Part shown: one piece after another, positions 54,849-63,036 of the stretch
Position numbering within the stretch: position 1 is the first letter of the stretch
Layout: the number at the start of each line of letters is the position of its first letter
Origin: Odoribacter sp. AF15-53
Lineage (GTDB): Bacteria > Bacteroidota > Bacteroidia > Bacteroidales > Marinifilaceae
Length of the DNA stretch: 64,000 bases
Assembly (NCBI RefSeq): GCF_003479425.1
Contig: NZ_QUHC01000004.1
Span: forward strand, 1-64,000
Direction of reading: 5' to 3'
Program-made: the position numbers and the translations under genes
The notes under the pieces: generated by a model
What the model saw: the letters and a program-made list of their open reading frames with translations, nothing else
Databases searched by the model: none
Told to the model about the DNA's origin: nothing

Positions 54849-56490
54849 ATAAAAATCTCTTGATACTTTTCTTGGGTGTTTTCTCGAATTCCTCGTTATA
54901 TATCTTGATTTTGGCGATCTGGCTGTAGGCCGGGAGAGTTTCGTTGATCTGCTTCCGGTTTTCCTCCATGATGGCGTTAATGGCCTCGTCGGAGTTCTTG
55001 TTGTCGGCGTTGATGGCCTCGAAATCGGGATAGACGAGGGCGATCAGTTTGCCTTCTTTCTCGACCACGATGGATTCGCTCACGTAAGGTAGGTTATTGA
55101 GGTGATCCTCGATTTCTTCCGGGTAGATATTCTGCCCGCTGGGGCCGAGAATCATGTTCTTGCTGCGTCCCTTGATGAAGAGGTTGCCTTCCTCGTCGAT
55201 CAACCCGAGGTCTCCCGTGCGGAGCCACCCGTCGGGGGTGAACGCGGCGTGGGTGGCGGCCTCGTTCTTGTAGTAACCGCTCATGACGTTGTCGCCCTTG
55301 GCCAGTATTTCCCCGACGACGTGTGCCGGGTCGGGCGAGTCGATTTTGAGTTGCATCCGGGGAACCGGTCGCCCGCACGATCCCTTCTTGAAAGTTTCCC
55401 AGCCGGCGTACGAGAGGATCGGGCCGCATTCGGTCATGCCGTAGCCCACGGTGTACGGGAAGTCGATGGATCGCAAGAATTCTTCCACCTCCCGGTTAAG
55501 GGCCGCCCCGCCGACGATCAATTCCTTGAAGTTACCGCCGAAAGCGTCGATCACTTTCTGGCGGATGGAGTTTTTCACCTTTTTATCGAGCAACGGCAGG
55601 TTGAGCATGAGCTTGATCAGCGGTTTCTCGAGCGCCGGGAATACCTTTTTCCGGATGATTTTCTCGATGATGAGCGGTACGGAAATGATCAGGTTGGGTC
55701 TTACCGTGGCGAACGCGTCGGCGATGATTTTCGGGGACGGGGTTCTCGTCAGGAAGAACACGTGGGCCCCGCTGGCGAACTCGTAGATGAACTCGAAGGC
55801 CAGCCCGTACATGTGGGCCATGGGAAGCATGGATATCACCTGCTCGCCGGGTTGTTTGCCGAACACGCCGAACGCGAAGGCGAGGTTCGACCAGAGGCTG
55901 CGATAGGGGAGCATGACCCCTTTCGAGAAACTGGTGGTTCCCGACGTGTAGTTGATGATGGCCAGTTCTTCCGGCTTGTCACGCTCGTAGGTGACGTCTT
56001 CCGGGCGGAAACGGTCGGGGAATTTCTTCCCGAATAGCTCGTTGAGGCGTTCCCGCGCGAGCGTCAGGGCGTGACTTCGCGACACAATGAGCGAGTAGTC
56101 TTCCATGCTGACGATGGCTTCGAGCGCTTCCATGCATGCCTCGTTCAATCCTTCCCACACGACGCTACCCACGAAGAGCAGGCGTGCTTCCGAGTGATTG
56201 ACGATGTTGTGTATGTTGTCGGGTTTGAACTCGTTGAGGATCGGTACCGCGACGGCCCCGTACGTGAGCGTCGCGAGGAAAGCGATTCCCCAGTTGGTGG
56301 AATTCCTGCCGCACAAGGCGATCTTGTCGCCTTTCTTGATGCCCGCGTGCTCGAACAGGATGTGTAATTTCTCGATTTTCCGGGCAACATCCTTGTAGTT
56401 GCAATTTACTCCCTGGTAGTCGGTCAATGCCGGACGATCCCAGTTTTCCTTGATACTACTCTCTATATAATGAATAAAACTTTCTTCCAT
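54841..56490 (-). CDS. AMP-dependent acyl-CoA synthetase/ligase
   Basis: A 549-residue adenylate-forming enzyme that activates a carboxylic acid, probably a fatty acid, with ATP and joins it to CoA or a carrier. Core motifs are NYTSGTTSFSKGVMLPY (P-loop-like A3), VGYGMTECGPILSY (A5), GWLRTGDLGLIDEEG (A7) and KGRSKNMILGPSGQNIYPEE (A8/A10). Relatives in Bacteroidota are annotated as long-chain fatty-acid-CoA ligases. The substrate cannot be told from sequence. It is a single minus-strand gene with a candidate -7 (TAACTTTG, 56517-56524). Confidence 0.9.
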   Translation of the reverse strand: MEESFIHYIESSIKENWDRPALTDYQGVNCNYKDVARKIEKLHILFEHAGIKKGDKIALCGRNSTNWGIAFLATLTYGAVAVPILNEFKPDNIHNIVNHSEARLLFVGSVVWEGLNEACMEALEAIVSMEDYSLIVSRSHALTLARERLNELFGKKFPDRFRPEDVTYERDKPEELAIINYTSGTTSFSKGVMLPYRSLWSNLAFAFGVFGKQPGEQVISMLPMAHMYGLAFEFIYEFASGAHVFFLTRTPSPKIIADAFATVRPNLIISVPLIIEKIIRKKVFPALEKPLIKLMLNLPLLDKKVKNSIRQKVIDAFGGNFKELIVGGAALNREVEEFLRSIDFPYTVGYGMTECGPILSYAGWETFKKGSCGRPVPRMQLKIDSPDPAHVVGEILAKGDNVMSGYYKNEAATHAAFTPDGWLRTGDLGLIDEEGNLFIKGRSKNMILGPSGQNIYPEEIEDHLNNLPYVSESIVVEKEGKLIALVYPDFEAINADNKNSDEAINAIMEENRKQINETLPAYSQIAKIKIYNEEFEKTPKKSIKRFLYQ

Positions 56491-56582
56491 TTGTCAAATT
56501 GTTTTCAAACGAACTTCAAAGTTACGAATATTTTTCGAGATAACGAAACGGGCGTGAAGCGGGTGGGTTAATCAAGAGGAAA

Positions 56583-56600
56583 GCCGCGTTTTCACGCGGC
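56583..56600 (-). terminator. Terminator after the charged-protein gene
   Basis: GCCGCGT pairs with ACGCGGC round a four-base loop, extended by AAG/TTT pairs, six bases after the stop on the minus strand. The T run is short. Confidence 0.6.
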
Positions 56601-56606
56601 CTTCGT

Positions 56607-57725
56607 TCATGATTTTTTCAACTCTTCGAGTCTCTTTTTCTTTTCCTCTTTTTCGAGGCGGCGGAGTTCCCGTTCCTCCTCGCGTTCAGCGGCAACGCGG
56701 GCGGCGATAGCCCGGCGGCGCTCCTTTGCCTTCTGGCGGGCTTTCTCCTCGCGTTCCCTTTTTTCGATGGCGGTGCGTTCCTCGGCCTCGATCTGGGCGT
56801 CGTCTTCCTCGGTCTCGGTCGCGTGGAAGGCTTCCATTAACTCGTCGTAGACGCGGGTTTCTTCCTGCCGTGCCTCGCGGGGAGTTTTCCCGGCAGCGAT
56901 AGCGTCTTCCCGTGCCTTGAACGAGGTTTCGCGGGCGGATAGCATGGCCTCGACGACCCGTTGCTTGCGGTCGATGACGGTGTCGAGCGCGGCCACCCGT
57001 TTTCTCTCTAGTTCTTCTTTTTGTAGCTCGACCAGCCGCGCTTCGAGTAGCTCGGCTTCCGTCGGGGCGGGGTAGGCGCGTGTCGACGGGGAGGAGAGTC
57101 GCTCGCGTGTCGAGTTGACGAAGACGTAGATAAAGATCGCTTCCGAGTCCCAGCCTTTGGGGAGACTGATGACGGTGGAACCCGACTCGCCCCGCGTCCT
57201 CAGCTCTTGGAGCATCACGTGTTCCTTGGTGCTCTCGAAGATGCAGGCGTACAACTGGTCGTCGGCGCTGGCCCGGCCACCGATGATCACCTCGCCCTCC
57301 TGGGTGAGCATGAAGGTGCGCGACTCGGTGTCGTACGTCGCGGTCACCGTCTCCGGGTCGAGTGTCCCGTTAGCCACTTTCATCACGAGGTAGTCGTACT
57401 CTTTCACGATTTTCCCCTTTTCGTCGCGGCGTGCCGTGCAGAGCGTCAGGGCGTTGTCCTCGACGAAGAGATTCACGGGGAGGCTCGGGCGTTTCACCTC
57501 GCGGTAGCCGAGGTCGATCACGTTTTTCAACACGCTCGACAGGTGGCCGCTGCCGCTGAATCCCTTGATGCGGATGTCGCGGTTTTCCTCGTCCACCGGG
57601 TCGACGAAGGTGGGTGTTCCCCCCTTCATGCTGACGATCACCTTTCCCTGGCCTTGGTCGGTAATCTTGTACTGGCCGAGGCTGTTGCGCATGTTCCAAA
57701 AAAGAGATGGTTGTGCTTTTGCCAT
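56607..57725 (-). CDS. Unrecognised protein with a long charged helical tail
   Basis: A 372-residue cytosolic protein. The frame extends upstream to 57842, but ATG 57725 is preferred because it follows a typical A-rich leader and begins a natural protein start (MAKAQPSLFWNMRNSLGQYK). Residues 1-210 are a beta-rich domain with SLPKGWDSEAIFIYVFVNST near its end, loosely like DUF6266 proteins; this is uncertain. Residues from about 220 onward are almost all E, R, K and A (for example EREEERELRRLEKEEKKKRL) and should form one long helix or coiled coil. There is no signal peptide. Function unknown. Confidence 0.6.
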   Translation of the reverse strand: MAKAQPSLFWNMRNSLGQYKITDQGQGKVIVSMKGGTPTFVDPVDEENRDIRIKGFSGSGHLSSVLKNVIDLGYREVKRPSLPVNLFVEDNALTLCTARRDEKGKIVKEYDYLVMKVANGTLDPETVTATYDTESRTFMLTQEGEVIIGGRASADDQLYACIFESTKEHVMLQELRTRGESGSTVISLPKGWDSEAIFIYVFVNSTRERLSSPSTRAYPAPTEAELLEARLVELQKEELERKRVAALDTVIDRKQRVVEAMLSARETSFKAREDAIAAGKTPREARQEETRVYDELMEAFHATETEEDDAQIEAEERTAIEKREREEKARQKAKERRRAIAARVAAEREEERELRRLEKEEKKKRLEELKKS

Positions 57726-57926
57726 AACTTTTAGTTTTAATGTTAAACAATTTTTAATATACTGGGACAACCCGTCGGTAACCGGCGACCCGCCCTCCTT
57801 CCGGTCGGGAAACTGCCGCTCCCGCCGTGTTCGATAATGCAATAGTATGACATTCGCGAGCGATAACCAAGAGAAAAACGGATTATTTTTATTTTATTTT
57901 TAGCAATGAAAACATAATTTTGCAAT

Positions 57927-57957
57927 AACACCCGTTTTAAGTTAAAACGGTGTTTTT
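57927..57957 (+). terminator. Isolated terminator-like hairpin
   Basis: AACACCCGTTTTAA (57927-57940) pairs with TTAAAACGGTGTT (57942-57954) with one bulged C, then a T run. No plus-strand gene lies upstream; a -7-like TAATTTTG lies directly before it. Confidence 0.6.
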
Positions 57958-58023
57958 ATTATAACATATATTCACCTATTTTAAATATCTCTACAGCCCG
58001 CGCCAGGCGTGGGCTAGAGGGGG

Positions 58024-58067
58024 TATTCTACTGGTATTTTACTGGTATTCTACTGGTATCTTACTGG
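58024..58067. repeat. Four tandem 11-base repeats
   Basis: TATTCTACTGG, TATTTTACTGG, TATTCTACTGG and TATCTTACTGG follow head to tail. The 11-base period is about one helical turn, so copies face the same side of DNA, as in iteron or regulator arrays. A GC-rich hairpin (57995-58015) is just upstream. Confidence 0.85.
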
Positions 58068-58252
58068 TGTATATACAGTACTTTTTTAGTTAAATAATGA
58101 TAATATACCGGTAAAAAATCACGTGTTGCCCGTGGATAGCCGGCGCGTGATTTTCGGGGTGATCGTGGAATGATTAACAACCCATATAGCTTAAATTTTG
58201 ATAAAATGAAAAATGTGATGCCCGGACGATCGTTTTAGAGTGTTAGAGAGAT

Positions 58253-58410
58253 TATTAAATGATCGTTTATTGAGTTACAAATATATTAACATTTTTGCTA
58301 ATAGACAATGTTTTTGTTATGTTTTCCACTTTTAATAATCAAATGATTATAAAATTGTCGATAAATGTAATATGGAGATATCTTTTTTATCAATAAACGA
58401 TCATATAGTG
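58253..58410. repeat. Inverted pair of the 22-base ATTAAATGA-CGTTT motif (pair C)
   Basis: The arm at 58253-58274 and the inverse arm at 58389-58410 share TGATCGTTTATTGA and match at 18 of 22 positions. It lies 170 bases before the lipoprotein gene at 58584. Confidence 0.65.
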
Positions 58411-58583
58411 ATACAAGAACGAGGAAAGGTAACGATATAGTCAGCGTGTGTGGTAAGTGGCTATGAACCAGTTGGGGTGGGTGTGAGTCTGCCCTGCTTG
58501 GTTCTTTTAATATCCATTTTTTTCATTCAACTGGTCAAGAATGATCGAATGAGTTAATTAATTGAATAATAACACTTAAACAA

Positions 58584-59099
58584 ATGAAAATGAGATTTTT
58601 TTTATTATCAATGCTAGTTGTCCTGTTCGCGGGATGTGACAAAGACGATGATTCCACGACCGAACCGGAAGAAGAACCTGGAACAGTGACGTATTCGGTG
58701 ACCTATTCCGTGAACAAGATCAGTGATGATTTCTTCACTTTTGGAAGTTTTATCGTGACTTATGCCGATAAGGATGGCAAAGAACAGGTCGTCGAATTGA
58801 AAAAGGCGAGTCAACTACCTTTGTCTATTACCGTGGAAGGTCTGGACGAGGATGGGAAAATTTATTTCGACCTGACTTACGGTTCTTATATTGATGTTGA
58901 ATTGACCAAGGAGACGTATACTTTCGCGAGAGAAGTGTCTTACTCGGTCAAGGGGTCTAACGGGGCAACGGGTTCGGCAAGCCTTGTGAACAATTCTCTC
59001 ACGGTTGGCAAGAACAAGGTCGAGGCTTACGTGAAAAAGATGGTTGATGAAGACACCACGCAGGACACCACGATCAAGGATTTGATGAAGAAGGAGTGA
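58584..59099 (+). CDS. Small exported lipoprotein, unknown function
   Basis: A 171-residue lipoprotein (lipobox VVLFAGCDKDDD, C18). After an acidic linker (TTEPEEEPGT) comes a beta-rich domain with TYSVTYSVNKISDDFF and VSYSVKGSNGATGSASLVNN. The C-terminus is charged. I recognise no family. It heads a row of three exported proteins (protease, transglutaminase-like), so it may be their substrate, inhibitor or surface partner; this is inference. The long structured upstream region suggests its own regulated promoter. Confidence 0.75.
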   Translation: MKMRFFLLSMLVVLFAGCDKDDDSTTEPEEEPGTVTYSVTYSVNKISDDFFTFGSFIVTYADKDGKEQVVELKKASQLPLSITVEGLDEDGKIYFDLTYGSYIDVELTKETYTFAREVSYSVKGSNGATGSASLVNNSLTVGKNKVEAYVKKMVDEDTTQDTTIKDLMKKE

Positions 59100-59166
59100 A
59101 CGGCTCATTTTGCCGGGGAATGGTAACGGGCGTGAAAGCTAAAAGATAAAAACTAAAAGCTAAAAG

Positions 59167-60531
59167 ATGAAAAGGACGAGAAAATTCATGATGATTTGTA
59201 GCTTGCTGGCGGTGTCGCTGCTGGCGGGATGTCACGATGACAAGGACGAGGTTACTCCCGTGGAACCGCCCCTCCCGGAAGCCGACTACACGGTGATGCT
59301 GTACGGGACGGGAGGGGGAAATCTGGACGACAGGTTAAGTTACAATCTCGACCAGGTGGCCGGTTACGGGTATACCCCGAAAGTGCGATTCACGGCTCTC
59401 GTGAAATATTCCGCTGATTACCAGGAGGACACGGCGAGACGGGGAACTCGTCTCTACACGATGCGGGAAGAAGGGATGGAGGACGAGGAGGTGCACGATG
59501 CCGGTTATCGCATGGACAATCCCGATAACCTGGCCGCTTTTATCAAGGATGCCACGGAACGGTTGCCGGCGAAGAAGTACATCCTCGTGTTGTGGGATCA
59601 CGGGAGCGGTTTCTCGATCGAGGATCAACCGCTGGACTGGTCGGATTTCGAACCCCTGGGACGCTCCATGGTTTACGATGATAATTGCAAGGACGAGTAC
59701 GGCTACGACGAGTGCCTGTCTATTTTCGAGCTGGAGGAAGGGTTGAAACGTTCGGGGGTGAAGCTCGACATGTTGTACTGGGATCTCTGCCTGATGAACA
59801 TGATCGAGAATCTTTACCAGGTGAAGGATTACACGCGCTACGTGCTGGCCGCGGCCCACTTGACTCCCGACATGGGCGGGAATTACGCCTCGTTGATGCA
59901 GGCGTTGGAGAATCACCCGGGTATCGAGGAGGCGGCGCGGGAATACGTTCCCGCCACGATGACGTACTGGAAGAATTCGTGTGGTTTGAATAATCTTGAC
60001 TTGACCTTGACGGACATGGAGAAGGTTGATGCCGTGGTCGAGAGTTTCGCCCCCGTTGCCGCGGCGATGCGGGATTGGAAACAAGCCATGGTCGACGAGC
60101 GAGACTGGTTGTGGTTTGATTACTCCCAGAAAACGGCCATGTACTTGTTCGCGGGAGGGTATACCACGATAGACATGCTGCATTACGCCAGGTATATGGC
60201 TGACAGGGGAATAGGGGATGGCATGCTATCGGCTAAAGTAACCCGCTTCGGGCAGGCCATGAAAGATATGATCGTGGTGCAGGAGTGCTTCGATTCCGAC
60301 GGGAAATTGCCGGGGGACGGTATTTCTATCGGTATCCAATTCCTGAGACGGGGCATGTACGAGTATGAATACCCCGGCTTGAAACCGTACAGCATTATTT
60401 ACCCGCTCACGCGTTTCGATCAAGTGACGCGGTGGAGCGAGTTCTTGAAGGTCAACGAAATGAAGAATGTCGTGGTTGACGAGGAAAGTGGTTCCGCTCA
60501 CGAGGTGCCGTGGGGGACGGGTGAAAATTAA
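59167..60531 (+). CDS. Clostripain-like cysteine peptidase (C11) lipoprotein
   Basis: A 454-residue lipoprotein (LLAGCHDD, C22) with a clan CD cysteine peptidase domain. The catalytic histidine is H145 in VLWDHGSGFS and the nucleophile is C208 in YWDLCLMN, both with the local sequence of family C11. Members of this family cut after arginine or lysine and are often autoprocessed. No separate propeptide is evident. It lies behind a small lipoprotein and before a transglutaminase-like lipoprotein, giving an exported protein-processing set. The ATG is embedded in the AAAAGCTAAAAG filler that acts as its leader. Confidence 0.88.
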   Translation: MKRTRKFMMICSLLAVSLLAGCHDDKDEVTPVEPPLPEADYTVMLYGTGGGNLDDRLSYNLDQVAGYGYTPKVRFTALVKYSADYQEDTARRGTRLYTMREEGMEDEEVHDAGYRMDNPDNLAAFIKDATERLPAKKYILVLWDHGSGFSIEDQPLDWSDFEPLGRSMVYDDNCKDEYGYDECLSIFELEEGLKRSGVKLDMLYWDLCLMNMIENLYQVKDYTRYVLAAAHLTPDMGGNYASLMQALENHPGIEEAAREYVPATMTYWKNSCGLNNLDLTLTDMEKVDAVVESFAPVAAAMRDWKQAMVDERDWLWFDYSQKTAMYLFAGGYTTIDMLHYARYMADRGIGDGMLSAKVTRFGQAMKDMIVVQECFDSDGKLPGDGISIGIQFLRRGMYEYEYPGLKPYSIIYPLTRFDQVTRWSEFLKVNEMKNVVVDEESGSAHEVPWGTGEN

Positions 60532-60580
60532 AAGATGAAGGATAAAAGTTTAGTGTGAAATGGAGTGGCCGGGGGGCGGG

Positions 60581-60608
60581 AGACGAACCTGTAACTTGCC
60601 GAGGGCGA
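60581..60608. repeat. Second copy of the dispersed 28-base repeat
   Basis: Matches 54772-54799 at 27 of 28 positions (GACGAACCTGTAACTTGCCG core). Lies between the C11 protease and the transglutaminase-like gene. Confidence 0.8.
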
Positions 60609-60630
60609 CTCTAGCGATTGAAAATTGAAA

Positions 60631-62109
60631 ATGAACAGAAAATTTGGAACAAGAACAACCGCTCTCGCGGCCTTCCTCTTCCTGCTCGCGCTCGGTGCTT
60701 GCAAGGAAACGAACATTACGGAGATCATCGAGCCGGGGAACGAGGGCACGGGCAAAGACTCGCTTTATTACTCCACGAGCTGGATCGTGGAGGCGGCGGC
60801 CATGAACTACCTCGGGATCGAGGCCCCGGATCGGCTTTTCCCGTCGTACATCCTGCAAGCGAACGGGTTGCGCCGCATGTATGCCGGGAGCCCGTTCGCG
60901 CGAGAACTGATCACGGAGGATATTTTCGTCTCCTTCTTGAATCCCGGCAAGGGCACGAAAATCACCCTCACCATGGCGGGGAGCGAGATTAACGAGGAGT
61001 TGTCGAGATCAATATATATCGGTGATCAATACGGCGATACCGACACGTTGACCCTCCGGTTTCCCGTGGACTGGAAGCGGCAGGTGTTGTGTCACTGGTG
61101 CGCGGACAGGTCGGTTAACTTGCGCTGGGATATCTCGTTTGATGACCGGCCCGTGGAAACCTACAAGCGGACGTTTACCTGCTGCTCGGTCAACGCGGTA
61201 ACTTACGGGTTCAAGGTTGTTCAACGGGACGGACCGGAGATGTACGCGCATTTCAAGCAGTTCGATTACGGTAATTTCCCGTGCGCGGAGAGCGGCGACA
61301 CGCTGTCGATCAGCCTCGAAGACTTGATCGCCGGGTACATCGACGAGAACTCCCCGCTCATCGAACGGATGAAACGGGAGTTGATCGAGGACGGGTACAC
61401 CAATTTCATCTGGGGCGCGGCCGCTTACGAGGATGAACAGGTGGTGGATGGCGTGAGAAACTTTAATTACTTGATGCTGAAACACGGGGTCACCTACGGG
61501 ATTCGAAACGGGAACACCATGCAATACATGCGTGGTATCGACGAGGTGTTCGCCAACCGTAACGGTTATTGCTCGGAGCTGTCGGCGGCATTCGCTTCGT
61601 GGTGTATTAACCTCGGTATAAAAAGCCAGTTGTACAGTATTCCCGGGCACGTGTACCCGATCGTGCAGATGCTGGACGGGAGTCCCTACCCGTGGGACCC
61701 CAACCTGTTATGCTTGTATGTTGACAATTATCCCGACCTCGGTGAATTTACGGAGGAGAAAAGGGAAGCCGTGGACTGGTTGTTTGACATCGTGGCGGAA
61801 GGTTCGCGGGGAAATTACGAATGGGATCTGGAGAGCGAGGCTCATTCACCTATTGGTTTCCATACAGTTGATGTCACGATGCTACGTTATTACCTGCCCT
61901 CGTTCAACGCCAGCGAGGAATACTGGTCGACGACGCTTTCCCGCTCGACGGGGAACGAGATGAGGATCGTGGAACGCCCGCGGTGGTTCAAGCACGAGGA
62001 AAAAACGATGCGGGAACCTTCCCGGGTGGAACGAGAGGCCGCGGAAAAAGTCGGTTTTGCGAGCGATGACTACCCCCTCCGGCTCCCCGTTGCACGGGGG
62101 AATAGTTGA
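60631..62109 (+). CDS. Transglutaminase-like domain lipoprotein
   Basis: A 492-residue lipoprotein (ATG 60631; a TTG six bases earlier is less likely; lipobox LLALGAC, C24). The C-terminal half is a papain-like transglutaminase fold with C314 in RNGYCSELSAAFASWC, H340 in IPGHVYPIV and D356 in YPWDPN, a full Cys-His-Asp triad. Bacterial relatives include peptidases and amidases as well as crosslinking enzymes. The N-terminal 200 residues contain several cysteines (CHWC, TCCS). The last residues and stop lie in an intergenic repeat (from about 62070), so the original end may have been replaced. Confidence 0.83.
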   Translation: MNRKFGTRTTALAAFLFLLALGACKETNITEIIEPGNEGTGKDSLYYSTSWIVEAAAMNYLGIEAPDRLFPSYILQANGLRRMYAGSPFARELITEDIFVSFLNPGKGTKITLTMAGSEINEELSRSIYIGDQYGDTDTLTLRFPVDWKRQVLCHWCADRSVNLRWDISFDDRPVETYKRTFTCCSVNAVTYGFKVVQRDGPEMYAHFKQFDYGNFPCAESGDTLSISLEDLIAGYIDENSPLIERMKRELIEDGYTNFIWGAAAYEDEQVVDGVRNFNYLMLKHGVTYGIRNGNTMQYMRGIDEVFANRNGYCSELSAAFASWCINLGIKSQLYSIPGHVYPIVQMLDGSPYPWDPNLLCLYVDNYPDLGEFTEEKREAVDWLFDIVAEGSRGNYEWDLESEAHSPIGFHTVDVTMLRYYLPSFNASEEYWSTTLSRSTGNEMRIVERPRWFKHEEKTMREPSRVEREAAEKVGFASDDYPLRLPVARGNS

Positions 62110-62165
62110 TTACCAAATAGTTGTCGAGTTCGTGCGAGGAGGGGCTAGGGGTAGTGGTTTTATCT
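62070..62165. repeat. Left member of an inverted repeat flanking the next gene
   Basis: CGTGCGAGGAGGGGCTA (62131-62147) matches the complement of 62891-62907 at 16 of 17 positions. Weaker matches (CCCCTCCGGC, ATTACCAA) extend the similarity to about 90 bases. The element covers the end of the transglutaminase-like gene. Confidence 0.65.
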
Positions 62166-62204
62166 TGTCACCCGGAAGAAGAACGTGTATAAGTTTCAAC
62201 GATC

Positions 62205-62879
62205 ATGGGAATATTATCATCAATAACCAGCCTGCTCACGGGACAGAAGCGTATCCGGGTAAGCGGGCAGACGATTACTCGCAAGAAGGATAACACGTAC
62301 GTGGCACGGACGAGCAGGAACCGGCAACCGAACAAGCGACGCGGCGAGCGACGGAAACGACGTTCGGAGAAACAACAGGCGTGTAACGAGTCGTTCCGGG
62401 GACAACGGAAGTTCTACAAGGCGTTCCGGGTCGTGGTGATGTTGCCTTATCCCGCGTGGGATTTCTTCGCGGAGTGGATGCGGCGCGTGGCCCACACGGG
62501 AGACAATTGTTTCCATGCGATCAATCACAAGTACATGAACGGCAACGAGGTGGGATGCCCGGCCCTGTTCCATTTCAGCCGGGGCGAGTTGGGGATGCCG
62601 TGGGACATGGCGGTGACCCGCGTGGGGGAGGTCGTGATGTTCACGTGGCACGACGACCGCGATTGCCCTCACGCGAGGGGCTCCGACCGCCTGCTGGTAG
62701 GCCTGCTCTACGACGAGTATCGCGATCGCCCCGTGCTGATTGATCCCCACGCTCTCCGGGGACACGGGGCCGCCAGTATCACGCTCGACCCGAAGTACGG
62801 TGCCGTCGCGCACGTCTACCTGTTCTTCGAACGGGTGGACAAGAGAGCTTACTCGGATGATCAATATTTCTTATCTTGA
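62205..62879 (+). CDS. Unrecognised basic cytosolic protein between inverted repeats
   Basis: A 224-residue protein with a strongly basic stretch (residues about 33-58, with NKRRGERRKRR) and an aromatic-rich remainder (YPAWDFFAEWMRRV, HFSRGELGMPWDMAV, MFTWHDDRDCPHA). I do not recognise a family. There is no signal peptide. It is probably a nucleic-acid-binding or structural protein; the basic stretch is the only hint. G+C is high. It is flanked by inverse copies of a roughly 90-base intergenic element, which suggests acquisition as a unit or simple repeat spread. Confidence 0.6.
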   Translation: MGILSSITSLLTGQKRIRVSGQTITRKKDNTYVARTSRNRQPNKRRGERRKRRSEKQQACNESFRGQRKFYKAFRVVVMLPYPAWDFFAEWMRRVAHTGDNCFHAINHKYMNGNEVGCPALFHFSRGELGMPWDMAVTRVGEVVMFTWHDDRDCPHARGSDRLLVGLLYDEYRDRPVLIDPHALRGHGAASITLDPKYGAVAHVYLFFERVDKRAYSDDQYFLS

Positions 62880-62884
62880 ACTGC

Positions 62885-62975
62885 CACCTTTAGCCCCTCC
62901 TTGCACGGGCGGGGAAATCGCTTGGTAATTCGTGGGGAAGGCCGGAGGGGATAGTTATTATTTGTTACCGGGAAC
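62885..62975. repeat. Right member of the inverted repeat
   Basis: Contains TAGCCCCTCCTTGCACG (62891-62907), the inverse of 62131-62147, followed by TTGGTAATT and GCCGGAGGGGATAGT, which match the complement of the left copy in order. Confidence 0.65.
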
Positions 62976-63036
62976 CTTTTTTCGTGTTCAACTTTCAATT
63001 CTCGATTTTCAATCGTATATTCGTGGCTGTATAGAT

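Larger units (their letters stand above)
57726..58583. other. Structured 860-base intergenic region
   Basis: No gene is supported here. From left to right it holds a candidate -7 (TAATTTTG, 57915-57922); a terminator-like hairpin at 57927-57957; a GC-rich hairpin at 57995-58015; four 11-base tandem repeats at 58024-58067; and the inverted motif pair C at 58253-58410, with a further GACGATCGTTTTAGAG half-copy near 58226. The leader of the next lipoprotein starts after this. Confidence 0.6.

Noticed and set aside
55102..56037. 311-codon plus-strand open frame
   Set aside because: It lies antisense within the acyl-CoA ligase gene, whose motifs are intact; the open frame follows from high G+C codon bias.
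58024..58067. CRISPR array
   Set aside because: The units are 11 bases, adjacent and without spacers; no cas gene is present.
59335..60183. 282-codon minus-strand open frame
   Set aside because: Antisense to the C11 protease with clear catalytic motifs; no start signal or family resemblance.
62220..62864. 214-codon minus-strand open frame opposite the basic protein gene
   Set aside because: Composition is typical of a complement-strand shadow (rich in H, R, P, V); the plus strand has the better start and spacing.
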